NCBI GenBank assembly: GCA_003952965.2
Contig: CM025853.1
Coordinates: 14,350,068 to 14,414,067 of the forward strand
Direction: 5' to 3'
Source: Morella rubra
Lineage: Eukaryota > Streptophyta > Magnoliopsida > Fagales > Myricaceae
DNA length: 64,000 nt
The position numbers and the translations under genes are program-made. A model generated the notes under the pieces. That model did not search any database and was not told where the DNA came from. It saw only the letters and a program-made list of their open reading frames with translations. Position 1 is the first letter of the stretch, and each line of letters starts with the position of its first letter. Below are positions 11,086 to 22,375 of the stretch, piece after piece.

Positions 11086-11671
11086 GTAGATTGCAAGTTA
11101 TTGACCTTGTGTAGTATTTATTTTGTTTATATGTTTGATTATTGAAGTGCTTGAGTTTTGTAAATAAATTATGGAGTTTGAGAAGCATGGAGGATGAATA
11201 TTGGAGTATTTTTAACTTGTTATGTTTGAGTTTATTTTTGGGATATAATGTGTGTACCCTTAGACCCGTTCAAGGGTTAGGACGCGATAATAACCTTGAA
11301 TTGTCCACAATATGGACAGTTTGAAATTGTATTCGTGGTTGGACGAGTTCGATACTTGTGTCCTGTCAAGTCTTGGAGAAAATTCAGTACCATCTACCTT
11401 TTGTCTTCTGGTATACTACTAGCATTGGTGTATGACGTCATACAACTATCGTTGATGACGTTTGCCCCAACGCTGGTGCGTGTACTTGGGGACTGGGGGA
11501 GATGCTGCCGAATTTTTTCAAGTATGGATGGACACAAGTTGAACTGACGTTCAACTCTGAATGCACAATCTTGAATGGGATAGGACCTATCAACTGGGCT
11601 TAAAGTCAAGTTCAAATGATTGGGTGTTTATGAATTACTTAATTCGTGTATTGTTTTTAGATTTTCTGGCG
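11086..11671 (+). other. TNP2 leader region
   Basis: Sequence between the last repeat cluster and the TNP2 start. Short plus-strand ORFs (11142-11324, 11296-11547) match no family I can name. It could hold a 5' exon or intron. Confidence 0.4.
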
Positions 11672-12897
11672 ATGGATAAGAGTTAGGTTTACGAGAAAAA
11701 TCAGTTTGGTGAAAAGAATGTGGAGGGGGTCCGTTGTTTTGTCGATATGGCTGCTTGTTGTGTAGACTCTCGGGGTCAGATCAGATGTCCGTGTCAAAAG
11801 TGCAGAAATGTAGTGTTTCAAGTGTTGGATAAAATGGAAGATCATATATACATTAATAGGATTGATGTGAGCTATAAGTTATGGGTGTTTCACGGGAGGG
11901 TATTCAACTTACTTCAAATTGAGTCAAGAGTCCAGTACGAGCTTACCACATAGTGATGATGATTTAGAGGGAGATAGCTGTGATAGAATGGAGGAAATGT
12001 TAACTGATGTTCATGCGGGATTGGAAGGTGGGGCGGCAGGGGTTGAAACAGAGAACCCTAATATTAGGAAACTAGCTCATCGAGACCGAAGGCTTCGACA
12101 CCACTTGATAAGTTATGGGAAGAGGCAGAACATGAATTGTATCCTGGATGTACCAAGTTTAGTAAGTTGTCATTTACAGTTTGGTTGTTGCATGTGAAGT
12201 CGGAGAATAAGTTGTCGGTTAAGGCATTTGATATGGTATTATAGTTGATTAAGGAGGCGCTGCAGAGGGGGAGATGTTACCATGATCGTATTACGAGGCA
12301 AAAGAATTGCAAAAAGGTCTTGGGTTTAGTTATGATAAGATCCATGCATGTCAAAATGATTGTGTGTTGTTTTGGAAGGAAAACAGTGAGTTAGACAGAT
12401 GTCTGGTATGTGGGGTGTCCCGATGGAAATTTGAAAATGACTTGCACAATCGAATTCCTAGAAAAGTGTTGCGTCATTTCCCTTTAATCCCTAGACTTAA
12501 ACGTTTATTCACCACAAAAGATGTAGCTCATGACATGAGATGGCATAAGAGAAACGGGTCGACGATGGAAAAAGTTTGAGGCATCCTGGAGATTTATTGG
12601 TTTGGAAGAATTTTGATAAGGACCATGGTTGGTTTGCTCAAGATGCCCACAACGTCTGCCTTGGTCTTGCTTCAGACGGGTTTAATCCATTTGGAAACAT
12701 GAGCAATGTGTACAATATTTGGCCAGTCATTGTGTTTCCATATAATTTACCCCCATGGAGGTGTATGAAGGTCTCATTTTCACTGATGACTCTTTTGATC
12801 ATGGGTTGCAAGTTACTGGGAAATGATATAGATGTATATCTTCAACCCTTAGTGGACGAGTTGAAACAACTATGAGAAGATGGAGTTGAGACACATG
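11672..12897 (+). pseudogene. CACTA TNP2-type transposase, N-terminal half (broken)
   Basis: The reading opens MDKS, then TAG in place of the conserved W, then VYEKNQFGEKN. The transposase-associated domain follows (GQIRCPCQKCRNVVF, about 11774-11820), then the TNP2 core: LYPGCTKFSKLSFTV, SVKAFDMVL, GFSYDKIHACQNDCVLFWKE, PRKVLRHFPLIPRLKRLF, ASDGFNPFGNMS, FPYNLPPWRCMK, NDIDVYLQPLVDELKQL. TNP2 proteins bind CACTA ends and cut them in the nucleus. Several lesions are visible: the TAG at codon 5, a TAG near 12242, a frameshift near 12570 and a TGA for W after DELKQL near 12872. The codon-5 stop is shared with the left arm, so inactivation preceded the duplication. The gene is then split by the solo LTR at 12903. 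Confidence 0.92.
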
Positions 12898-15656
12898 ATG
12901 CTTGTCACGCCCCGAACGCTAGCTCATCGAGGCTAATAACAGCCGCGAGCATTCCAACAAGGAACACTCCAGCGAACGTACTAAATTCTTGCAGCGGATT
13001 TTTTTTTTTTTTTTTTTAGCTAGCAATTAACGCGCATACGGAACTTGGGATCCTATTTCTAGTACTTGCATCTTGATCAATGACTTGAAGTAATTAATTA
13101 CAAAACAGTCTCAAAATACCAATCGGTTAAAAATTTAAACTTTACTAGGCCGAATAACTCATGACCACCACACCACGGAGGCTCATGTCGGCTTTTCCAA
13201 AAATTATATCTAGTTCTTTAATGAACTAACAAAAGGGAAGAGGGCATTCTCGTCGGTCCCTCTTCTAGATGTCTCCACCTGAAATGTTGTCTGGAATGGT
13301 ACAATTTAAAACTGTGAGTCGAAAGACTCAGTAAGGGTTTATATGCAATAAATAATGCATGTCTTGCATAAATCATGGATGCACATTGATGCTTGCATAT
13401 GCATGAGACAACGTACTTGATCAAAAAAAAAACTTTTCTTGCTTGAAAATATTCTTTCTTGATTTGGTTGCTTATCACGCTCCATTTACCCCTGAAGTCA
13501 GGGTTGTGCGTTCCTTTCGGAACTATTCCCTTTTTCCCTTGGGAACACATCATTTGGTTGAGCTAACCCTTGTCGTGGCCCCAGGCCTGATGGCTAAACT
13601 CAACCCTTGGAGGTTCACACCTTCTTGCAAGCATCCTTCGGTGTGATTGCACATACCTCGGGACCTACCCATCCTTCTCTCATTCGTCCTTCGGAGTGGG
13701 TGCCCCTTAGGAATCATCCATCCTTCTCGCATTCGTCCTTCGGAGTGGATGTCCTATCTTATTGGTACGGTACCGACCGTCTTATTTAGTCCTTTAACTT
13801 GACTTGTGATAACATACTTATCATTTTTCATTTGCACAAAGAAACTTATGCAAATGCTCATGTCATGTCATGCTTGATAATGCCATGCTTGATAATGAGA
13901 AATCATAATACTCCTCATGCTTTCATTTGCACAAAGCTTTCTTTTTCATTCAAGAAAATCATGCAAATGCTCGTGTCATGCCATGCTTGATATGCTTATT
14001 CATAAATACTTTTCATGCTGTGTATCATTCCAGTTTTTCGGAAAAACGTAAGTTTCTACTTACAAATTCCACTTACCTCCGTCCACTTGAGCGAATGGCA
14101 GCACCTTGCCTACAATTGATTCATACTAAAGTTATTCATAGGCTTACTAAATTTATAGAGTAGTCACTCAATTATTCACAACTCATCATACAAAATCGCC
14201 ACCCATATTGTTTGACGTATCAATGGTGACCCTATAATGAAATTGTTCTTCTAAGGATGCCGAAGCCATAAAATTGGATTCTAAACTGATCCTTACACAA
14301 ATTTTCATAACATATCAAAATTTTAAATAATTTGAAGCTCATTTGCTACTCAAAACCTTCACCCGAAAATACAAGCTGCTGCGGACGTCCAAGCGGGCAG
14401 CCCCGACGTCTCCAACTTAAAAATTCATAACTTAAAAATCATGGCTCCAAATTATATGAAATTTATTCTGAAATATTCAGCTTTCATAGGTCAATATTGG
14501 GGGTAAAATTCACAACAGCAGGTGTCCTATACATTTTTACAAACACTCCTTATTAGGCGAAAATCCTACAACAATGCTGTCGCTGATTCCAGCTCGGCCC
14601 TCCGTTTTCAAAATACTACAACTCATTCATTTTACCTCTAAATCACACGAAATTTATCTTAAAATGTTCCTCTTCCTTAAACTTAAACTTCAAAACCAAC
14701 CTCATAAAATTTGGACTTAACATGATCCTTCAAAAGACATCCGAAATGGGCTGACATTCCGGACGTGCAAGGCTGCTGGCAGCTTGACGTCCGGGCCTTA
14801 AACAATGCATATCTCACTCGATAGTTATCGGAATCATCCAAGGTATGGCTTAAAATCTTCCTATTTCCTAGGTCTACGATCTAGGATCCTCTTAGATCAA
14901 GGGATAAGCACAAGTACATCAGAACACACTCCAAATCCGAGTCTTGAAATCTGCAGAGGTTAAATTCCAGCAACAACAATAATCTTCTCAACCTTCCCAA
15001 CCTCCAACAACCAAAACCCTAATCTCTTCATGTCACCATCAATCATCCAAGACTAATTTAACATCCCATAACAGCAACCATTCTCTCACATTCTTCCCTC
15101 TTATACAACTCCAATTCAAAGTTTACAACAAAACCATGATCCTTCATCAAGCTAAACTATTGCATTTACCCATTTCTTGGACTTTTTATCAAACACCTAA
15201 GGTGCATTATTGGTCCTCTTGCATGTGTTCAGATCTGACCAACATCTAACACTTAGGGCTTGGTGGTTTCTTGTTTAACATGCATAACCCTAACACATCA
15301 AGCCAATAAATTCGGCCCTACACACACCAACCGATTTCAGCCCTCTTTTAAGCTTTTTATCAAACACTTAGGGTTCATAAATGGTTTCTCTTGAGTAGGA
15401 TTTCCAGATCTGGCCATATTCCCCCATGTTTCATGTAAGATCTATACTACCCTTAAACACTAGCAAAATCTACACTAAACACCCAAGAACACAAGGAGAA
15501 AACAACCTAAGCAACTACCAACAAAACCACAACCAACTATTAAGAGAAAGCAAGAAGAAAATGGGAGAGATGGGGTGGTGATTTTCGGCCAGCAAATAGG
15601 GCCGGATTTTACCTTTGTTTCTCTTCTTTCTCCTTCTTCTTCTTCCTCTCTCCTTC

Positions 15657-15697
15657 TCTTCTTCTTCTTCTTCTTCTTCTTCTTCTTCTTCTTCTTC
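15657..15697. repeat. (CTT)n microsatellite in solo LTR
   Basis: An uninterrupted TTC/CTT trinucleotide run of about 40 bases, preceded by a decayed part of the same repeat from about 15615. It produces spurious glutamate- or lysine-rich ORFs on the minus strand. Confidence 0.9.
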
Positions 15698-15800
15698 TCG
15701 GTTGGCTGCCTTAAGCAAGAGAGGTGTGCGGTTTTTCTAGGGCAAGGGGAGTGAAATACGCAAAAGAGGGGGAGGAAAGGGTTTAGGCGTTTTTTGCTTT

Positions 15801-15846
15801 GGGGGGGGGGGGGGGGAAAGACAAGGCTGCCCCCCCCCCCCCCCCC
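15801..15846. repeat. Facing homopolymers: 16 G then 17 C
   Basis: A run of 16 G (15801-15816) is followed after 13 bases by a run of 17 C (15830-15846). The two can pair as a GC hairpin or form G-quadruplex/i-motif structures. Exact lengths are doubtful because sequencing of such runs is unreliable. Confidence 0.85.
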
Positions 15847-16366
15847 TTCTCTTCTTCCCACTTATACGTGATTCCCCCTCCACTTTTCTTTTCTTTTTTT
15901 TTTTCCTTTTATTTCCAGCTCTCATATATCATGCTATCCCATTTTAAACCCTATGTCTCACACATTTTCAAGGTTAAAGCCCTAATTAAATTCTTCCAAC
16001 TTCCAATTAAATTCTTCCAACTTCCAATTAAATTCTTCCAAATAATATTAGGGGTTTAAATTCTTCCAAATATTGTAACTTAGGGACATATTCCATTAAT
16101 TAAAATAATTAGCCTAATTAATCTCAATTACTCCTAGCTTATTAACAATTGCAAATAATATAACATTTAAATCCTAGCTTAAAACTCATAGCTTAAAACT
16201 CATAAAACGCTAGGGGAAAATTCCACCTAGACATAACGTTAGATTAATCTCCCCATACATGCCTCTCAAAAATTAGAGTAATAATAATAATTAGAACAAT
16301 ACAAACTTAAGGAGTCATAATTCTTAAAAATGAAAGCAATAAATAAGGTTGGGGTCTCACAATGCT

Positions 16367-18632
16367 TTAGATGGGACGATATTTAAGATGCATGCAGCTT
16401 TGATGTGGACCATAAATATTTCCAGCATATGCCAATTTATCTGGATGGAGTACCAAAGGGAAAGTTGGCATGTCCAATGTGTAATTTAGACACTGACTAT
16501 AAGTGGTTGAAGCACGGGAGAAGAATGTGTTATATGGGTCATAGGAGATACTTGACACCAGGGGCATGCATGGAGATATGATGTGGATACGTTCGATGGG
16601 AAAGAAGAACATAGACTTCCGCCTAGGGAGTTAACTGGTGAGGATATATTGGAACAATTGACGCATGTCGGGGAGACTATCTTTGGTAAAGCGTCAGGGA
16701 AGAATAGGGGAAAGAAGAAACAATCAAAATTGGACGAAGAACATTTGTGACAATGTGATCACATCGAGAACGGTGATGAATGATGAATATCGAGTTCAAG
16801 ACTAGAGATTTTGCGGGTGCACATAGAGATTTAGCTGAAATGGGGGCCAAAAAAGACTTGCACTTGGTGTATGACGGTCGGGTTGAATTGATGCCTCAAG
16901 CGGTATACTTTAACTCGGGAAGAGCGAAGGAGGGCCTGTGAGTGGTTAAAAGACGTGAGGTTCCTTGATGAAAGTGTCTATGATTGATCATGTGTTCTTG
17001 CAGAGGGTTCTTCCAGTGATGATCCGAGGGTTGTTGAAGGAAGACGTGTGTGGCGCAGTGACTGAATTATGTTTGTTTTTTCGAGAGTTGTGTTCAGTAC
17101 GTTGAAGATTTCTGTATTACAGAGGATGTCAAAGATATCGGGATAATTTTATGCAAGTTGGAAATGATTTTTCCACCCGCTTTTTTTACAGTGATGATGC
17201 ATTTGGCAGTCCACTTACCGCGCGAAGCAATGCTTGCTGACCCGTACAGTACAGATGGATGTATCCAGTTGAACGGTTGATGGGTGTCTCGAAAAATGTG
17301 AAAAATAAGTCGCGTCCCGAAGGGTCGATTGCAGAAGCGTATATTGAGAATGAGTGTTCACATTTTGTTCCCAATACCTCCGAGGGGTCGAAACAGTGTT
17401 TAATCGCAGAGATCGAAACTACGATTCTGACGGCGAAATGGAGGTACCAGAAAGGTCATTGGATGTGTTCACTCAGAGAATTAGATTGATAGGGGCTGCA
17501 AAAGGACATGACATAGACCGAACAGAGTTCAAGAAAGCTCGGTGGTTTGTGCTGAACAATTGCAAAGGCATCAGCAACTACTTAGAGTAAGTAAAATAAA
17601 ATTTCATAGGTTTTCTATAATATACAGTCGTTGATTAACCTTATCGTTACAGTGAACACATGGACGAACTTCACGCCAAGGAGTTGGTGACATTTCTCGT
17701 ACGCATGAGGAACAATTTTCGGATTGGTTCTTAGGGCGAGTAAGTGTTATTGACAAATAATTCAAATTAATATTGTCTTTATTTTTAATGACCTAATATA
17801 TTGTTGTAGGTTCAAAATTACGTTCTCAAAATCCATGTACATCGTTGATGAATTGTATTCATTGGCACGTGGGCCTGATACACGAGTGATGCATTATTCT
17901 GCATGTGTTGTGAATGGATGTAGATATCATACAGTACAACGGGAAGAACGACGGAGAACTCAGAACAGTGGTATTATAGTACCGGGATCACATGAGGGAA
18001 ATCCAATAGAATTTTACGGAGACTTGTAGACATTTATGCCATGCAATACTTGCGGGAAATACAGTATATTTGTTTAAGTGTGATTGGTGGGACGTCGGAG
18101 ATCACCGTGGAATTCGTATCGACGAGAACTTTAAAGAGCATAAACACTTCCCGACTGTGGTACTTAGAAGATCCATTTGTTTTGGCAAATCAAGCAAGTC
18201 AAGTGTTTTATCTAGTTGATAATCTGCATGGACCTACATGGCGAGTCGTGCAGAAGTTGTCGTGTAGAAATGCATATGACATTCCCGGCCTGGATCCGGA
18301 CGGTGAAGTTGATGTAAACATTGAATCGGGAGCAGCCATCACGAATGAAGATATCAAGAGGACGATGCCATTGACTTGTTTATAGACTTCCGACAGTTTA
18401 ACCTTAATCCACTACAGAGGGATGACGTTACGCCAAACGTTATCCAAGCTTCTGATGCAATTGATCGGAGGAAAAAAAGACGTGTAGATAGTAATGATGT
18501 TTCAGAAGGGATGAAGCAGAAATTGAAGAAAATAGCGAAGAAAGTGGGGACGAAGATTCGTTCGAAAGTGATAGCGACTCTACTGAGGATGAGGCATCGG
18601 GCGATAACGTGCAAGAATCGGATTCTGATTAA
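16367..18632 (+). pseudogene. CACTA TNP2-type transposase, C-terminal half (broken)
   Basis: TNP2 resumes right after the solo LTR: LDGTIFKMHAALMW, ANLSGWSTKGKLACPMCN, LKHGRRMCYMGHRRYL, FDGKEEHRLPPRELTGEDI, KNICDNVITS, then HRDLAEMGAKKDLHLV. A DUF4218 block follows (STDGCIQLNG in one frame, MYPVERLMGVSKNVKNKSRP in the next, FCSQYLRGVETVFNR in a third). Then comes a DUF4216 block (YLEDPFVLANQASQVFYL, WRVVQKLSCRNAYDIPG) and an acidic tail (ESGDEDSFESDSDS) ending at the TAA at 18630-18632. Introns are likely near 17588-17655 and 17740-17810 (GTAAG…TAG). Many frame changes mean no full protein. The domain order is the standard one for plant TNP2. Confidence 0.9.
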
Positions 18633-18751
18633 TAATTTCTTCCAAGTATATTTTTTTGTAATGTTGATGTTTGCTGAACTGTTTTTACTGTTATTGTCTC
18701 TTTTACCAATCTTTATCGTTTATTTTGTTATGTCACAGCTTGTACGGTGAA

Positions 18752-20469
18752 ATGAAGAGTGGACGGGAATTTCCTTCAGTTACTTCTGGACAGTTGCATA
18801 GCGCAGTTACTCTGTATAGTATGAGTCCTACCCCGAGCGCTCCTTCTCCGAGAGTGAATGAAGCATGAGTCAAGGCACGCCAGCTTGTCCTAGTAGTTGT
18901 GCATGTAAGAAATTATTCTAAGTTATATTTCAATTTTTTAAGTTAACCGACCGACTAACTTTGTTAATTTTATTTATGTAGCGACATCTACTTCTAAGGT
19001 GGGCGAGGTAGGACACGTGGGGTTGGTTTGGAGAAGAGTCTTGGGTCTGGTTCCGGTCCGGGAAACTATCGGTGCATATCCCGGAGGGAGAGTGTGGAGG
19101 AGTGTCTTCCACTGCTGCCACCTATCGACAAAGATTGGAATGTTGGTCCGAGGGCTGATTCCATCTCAGTTAACAAGTGGGATGTTCCTGCAGAAGTGAA
19201 GGAGTACATTATGGATCGGGTGTTGGTATGATTAAACTCGTAAACATAGAATTTTTGGTTAAGCATTTCGTTTATCATTGTAATATTGTATGTTTTGGTA
19301 CTTATGCAGGACCACTTCGACCTTGACTACACCCGTCAGGAGGACGTGAGGACGGTGGTCGAGACTATGATGACGGCACGTCGAACGCACCGCAACCGAT
19401 GCATGCGTATTTCAAAAAGTTCCCGAGTAAAGAGGCGGCATTGCTGAAGCCGCACCCTGATACCACAAAGAACAGTGGAAGGAGTTATGCGATCTGTTCA
19501 CCAGCGAAACATTTATGGTACGTGATTACAAAAACCCGTTGCTTAAATATTACATTATTTTAATATTTAATTACTTAAAATATCGCAGAAACGAAGCGAG
19601 CAAAATAAGAAGAATAGATCAAAGTTGACTGTTGGTTCGCGCTCGTTCCAGCGCACTCGAGCTTGCATGGTAAGTTAAATACTAAATTTTAGACTTTATT
19701 GATATTGTTTGTCAATAACTTTATGCTATTTCATGTAGAAAAATCAAGAAAGCGGCGAAATCAATCCTGCAGAGCTGTATAAGAAGAATTATACAAACAA
19801 AGATGGGATTTGGACCTCGGAAGGAGCGAGAGAAATTTATGTAAGTCGCTTTCATTTTAATCTACTTTTATGTAATTTATGTATAGTTTATCTACTTTAA
19901 TGTTTCTGTAATTATTGTCATTTTTCAGGAACGGATGGATGCCTTCCAGCGCCAGTGTGATTTAGAAGGGAAGACTTACACGAAATTGAAGTATATTCCG
20001 AGATATTGGGCAAGAAGTCGGGATATGTTCGGGGATTAGGACGCGGTTAAGCCTCCGCCTTCATCAACTTTAACTACACAGTCTTCTGATCTACAGCACC
20101 AGCTAGCGAAGGCAAGGGATGAGATAGAAGCGATGAGAGCTGCTAGAGAAAAAGACTTGCAAGAATTTGCGAAGAAGCAAGCTGAGATGGAGGCCACGCT
20201 AAGGGACCACTTGAGGAGCAGCGGGTGGAGTAGGAGCGCATCCGGTTGGAGCAGGAGGAGCGCATGAAAAGGAGCAAGAGCGCATGCGAGTGGAGCACGA
20301 GGAGCGCATGCAACTTGCGAAATGCAAAGAGCAAGAGCGCTTACGGGCAGAAATATCGAAGGAACTGGAGAAGAAAATGTCCTCTGTAATGGAGAAGAAA
20401 ATGAGCGACATGTCAAAGCGACTATTCAGCCAGTTTGGGGTTCAAAAGGTAGATGCATGTATATTGTAA
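18752..20469 (+). pseudogene. CACTA TNP1/Ptta-type second gene (En/Spm plant transposase family)
   Basis: A multi-exon gene downstream of TNP2 on the same strand. A first ORF starts at 18752, and a more likely ATG at 18864 gives MSQGTPACPSSC. Exons separated by GT-AG introns encode SVNKWDVPAEVKEYIMDRVL (ending 19226), DHFDLDYTRQEDVRTVVETM (from about 19310), MHAYFKKFPSKEAALLKPHP, SKLTVGSRSFQRTRACM, NPAELYKKNYTNKDGIWTSE, EIYERMDAFQRQCDLEGKTY and KYIPRYWARSRDMFGD. The family (PF03004/Transposase_24-like) is the TNPA/TNP1-like partner that binds subterminal repeats. A TAG follows MFGD, then a long charged coiled coil (20090-20450) that ends …FSQFGVQKVDACIL. At least one frameshift (near 19385) and that stop make it probably non-functional, though the splice sites look sound. 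Confidence 0.82.
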
Positions 20470-20635
20470 TAACTTTTTAATTATGTATTATTACGATATT
20501 ATTTTCGATTTAATTACGGATCACTATATGTTATTATTGATGTTTATTAATGTGAGTATTGTATTGTTATTATAAAATGTACGTGTTATATAATATTTTC
20601 TATTATTATTGTTTAAAAAAAAAAATTTTGTTACC

Positions 20636-21170
20636 ACCGTTCGATCGGCATATTCAGCGATCGATCGGTTGTTGTTCAATCGATCGATCGTGCAATACAA
20701 TGTTCGATCTCTAATATTAAAATGACAAAATTACTGATCGATCAGTAAAATAAACGATCGATCGTCTATGTGCAAGCGATCAGTCGGTACTATAAGCGAC
20801 CGATCGGTGTAGAAATAGACGATCGATCCTCCAACTCAAACGATCGATCGTCAAATATCACCGATCGATCAGTTACTAAATCAACGTTCCATCGCTGAAT
20901 TAAACGACCGATCTTCCATGGCATAACGATCGATCGTGATACTTAAGTGATCGATCGCTTATATAAAACGTCCAATCGTCGTTACTGAAAGATCGATCGT
21001 CTATTTCTTACCGTGCGATCGTTTAAATGTGTCAATCAATCACCAATACATAACCGATCAATCGTCAATACGTACCATTCGATCATCTGATCATCGATCG
21101 AAATCAATTCCTTTCCAACATCCATCACTTCGTTTTCACCGACCGATCGCAAAATTACCGATCGATCATT
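20636..21170. repeat. 3' subterminal GATCGATC-type repeat array
   Basis: More than twenty exact or near-exact copies of the palindromic core in about 530 bases (for example 20656, 20684, 20755, 20818, 20843, 20865, 20926, 20950 and 20994). They lie just inside the CACTA 3' end, where En/Spm-type elements carry the binding sites for their TNPA/TNP1 protein. This array is outside the inverted duplication. Confidence 0.9.
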
Positions 21171-21313
21171 AAATTTAGTGACAAAATTTCCGTCACTAAA
21201 AAATTTTCGTGACGAAATTCTTTCGTCACGAATACATTTAAACGAAAAAATTTCGTCACTAATACTTTTAGTGACAAAATGTTTTGTCACTAAAAGTCAA
21301 TTTTTTTGTAGTG
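21171..21313 (+). mobile_element. CACTA 3' terminal region and terminus
   Basis: The sequence ends TTTTTTTGTAGTG, the complement of the CACTACAAAAAAA start diagnostic of CACTA transposons. Just inside are repeated, partly inverted GTGACAAAA / TTCGTCACTAAA words able to fold on each other. A 3-bp target duplication would begin at TAA (21314-21316), but the partner cannot be checked because the 5' end of this element was lost at the palindrome. Confidence 0.92.
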
Positions 21314-22080
21314 TAAAGAGCCGTTTGTGCACTGGCCCCAACCACTTTATAAAAAGGTGCATTGAAAATGCGCAAACAGCAACCCATTTCTGTCCATACG
21401 ATACAAGTCCAAACAGCAAACCAAATATACAGTTAAATGTTTCACAATTATTAATTAAATAACATAAGCATTTTATATTGACCACGCTTATGCCCATACT
21501 AACCAGCTAATTAATTAATTACATTTTTTTAAAGAAAAGAAGAAGAAATAAAGAGCTGTAATTATGAGATGCAAAGTATTATTTTTATCTTCAACATGGA
21601 CGCTGCCCTGCAGATTTTTATATATATATATATATATACTTCTAATTAGTTATTGCTATGGTAAACTGTTCTAATTTCGTCGCACTTTATATTGGAATTA
21701 AACTCAAAATTTTCTAAAAGTCTTTTGTTTCTTCTGATAAAAAATATATATAGCTTCTGAAATTAAGCAAAAAACAAAAAAGACCACCATCCAAAAACAA
21801 CGTACTCAGAGGGGAAAAATGATCTGTGTTCTTTCAAATTTTATGTATAAATCAGTAGAAAATTTGAAAATATTGGGTTCTCAATGCACTTAGATCCTAA
21901 GTGGTGCAAAATTGTTTTCAATTAAACAGATAAGAGACAACGAAGTAGTAATCATGTAATACTTTAAAACTTCAATATCAATTTTCCTAACAAAAAGACA
22001 AACGACTCGTACATCATAGTCATAGATGTCTTATTATATATGATAGCTATGGCCATTGGATGATCATATCTAAAGTCTTT
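21314..22080. other. Flank of the CACTA element, no gene seen
   Basis: AT-rich DNA with a (TA)n microsatellite at about 21619-21639. The phrase GCAACCCATTTCTGTCCA occurs at about 21380 and again at about 22090, suggesting a small local duplication. No ORF with family similarity is present. Confidence 0.5.
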
Positions 22081-22179
22081 GTATTGTCTGCAACCCATTT
22101 CTGTCCACTCGACCATCTCCATAACTGCACATTTCTTGATGTTGAGATTTTCAAACTCTAACGACCATCAAAGAAAAAT

Positions 22180-22375
22180 AGTCACAGCAATAACTACCAT
22201 CATAAAAAAAAATACTCACAGCAACCAAATGCTCAAGTACTCACAGCAAAAAGGACCATCACTGAAAAAATACTCACAGCAGCCCAATCTCATTCTCAAT
22301 GGTAGATTCATAAGAAAATCAAAAGCTTAACTGGTAAGTTCTTTCCCATTTATTTGCCCGGACTCACAGCAACCA
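22180..22375. repeat. Dispersed ACTCACAGCA repeats
   Basis: The decamer ACTCACAGCA or a one-base variant occurs about five times in roughly 190 bases (near 22182, 22215, 22238, 22271 and 22362), separated by A-rich spacers. Some copies sit in the longer phrase AAAAAATACTCACAGCA. The meaning is unknown. Confidence 0.7.

Larger units (their letters stand above)
6206..12264. repeat. Right arm of giant inverted duplication
   Basis: Mirror copy of 1-6085. The shared sequence starts at the TTCGAA around 6207-6212, matching 6079-6084, and is still paired with base 1 of the window at about 12264. The right arm continues as an ordinary CACTA element to 21313, so only the left boundary of the duplication is hidden. 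Private differences from the left arm include a changed block near 12069 (right has ACTAGCTCATCGAG where left has CCCCACTTCGG), a deletion/scramble near 8826-8880, and a premature stop near 8287. Confidence 0.95.
12903..16361. mobile_element. Solo LTR (about 3.46 kb) nested in TNP2
   Basis: It starts TGTCACGCCCCGAAC and ends GGTCTCACA, with perfect 5-bp direct repeats ATGCT at 12898-12902 and 16362-16366. Removing the insert joins the TNP2 reading as DGVETHDA and LDGTIFKMHAAL, the family sequence, which proves the insertion site. There are no gag, protease, RT or integrase domains and no second LTR, so this is a solo LTR from unequal recombination. The length suits a large Ty3/gypsy-type LTR, but I cannot name the lineage. 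Related copies lie at 42540-44111 and, in poor shape, 57440-63600. Its own low-complexity tracts are listed separately. Confidence 0.93.

Noticed and set aside
15475..15861. 128-codon minus-strand ORF with a long lysine or glutamate run
   Set aside because: It is the translation of the CTT microsatellite and the homopolymer runs inside a solo LTR.
20636..21170. Regularly recurring GATCGATC words as a possible CRISPR-like or satellite array
   Set aside because: The repeats are only 8-10 bases, irregularly spaced, without unique spacers of constant length, and lie just inside a CACTA terminus in plant DNA. Subterminal binding sites explain them.
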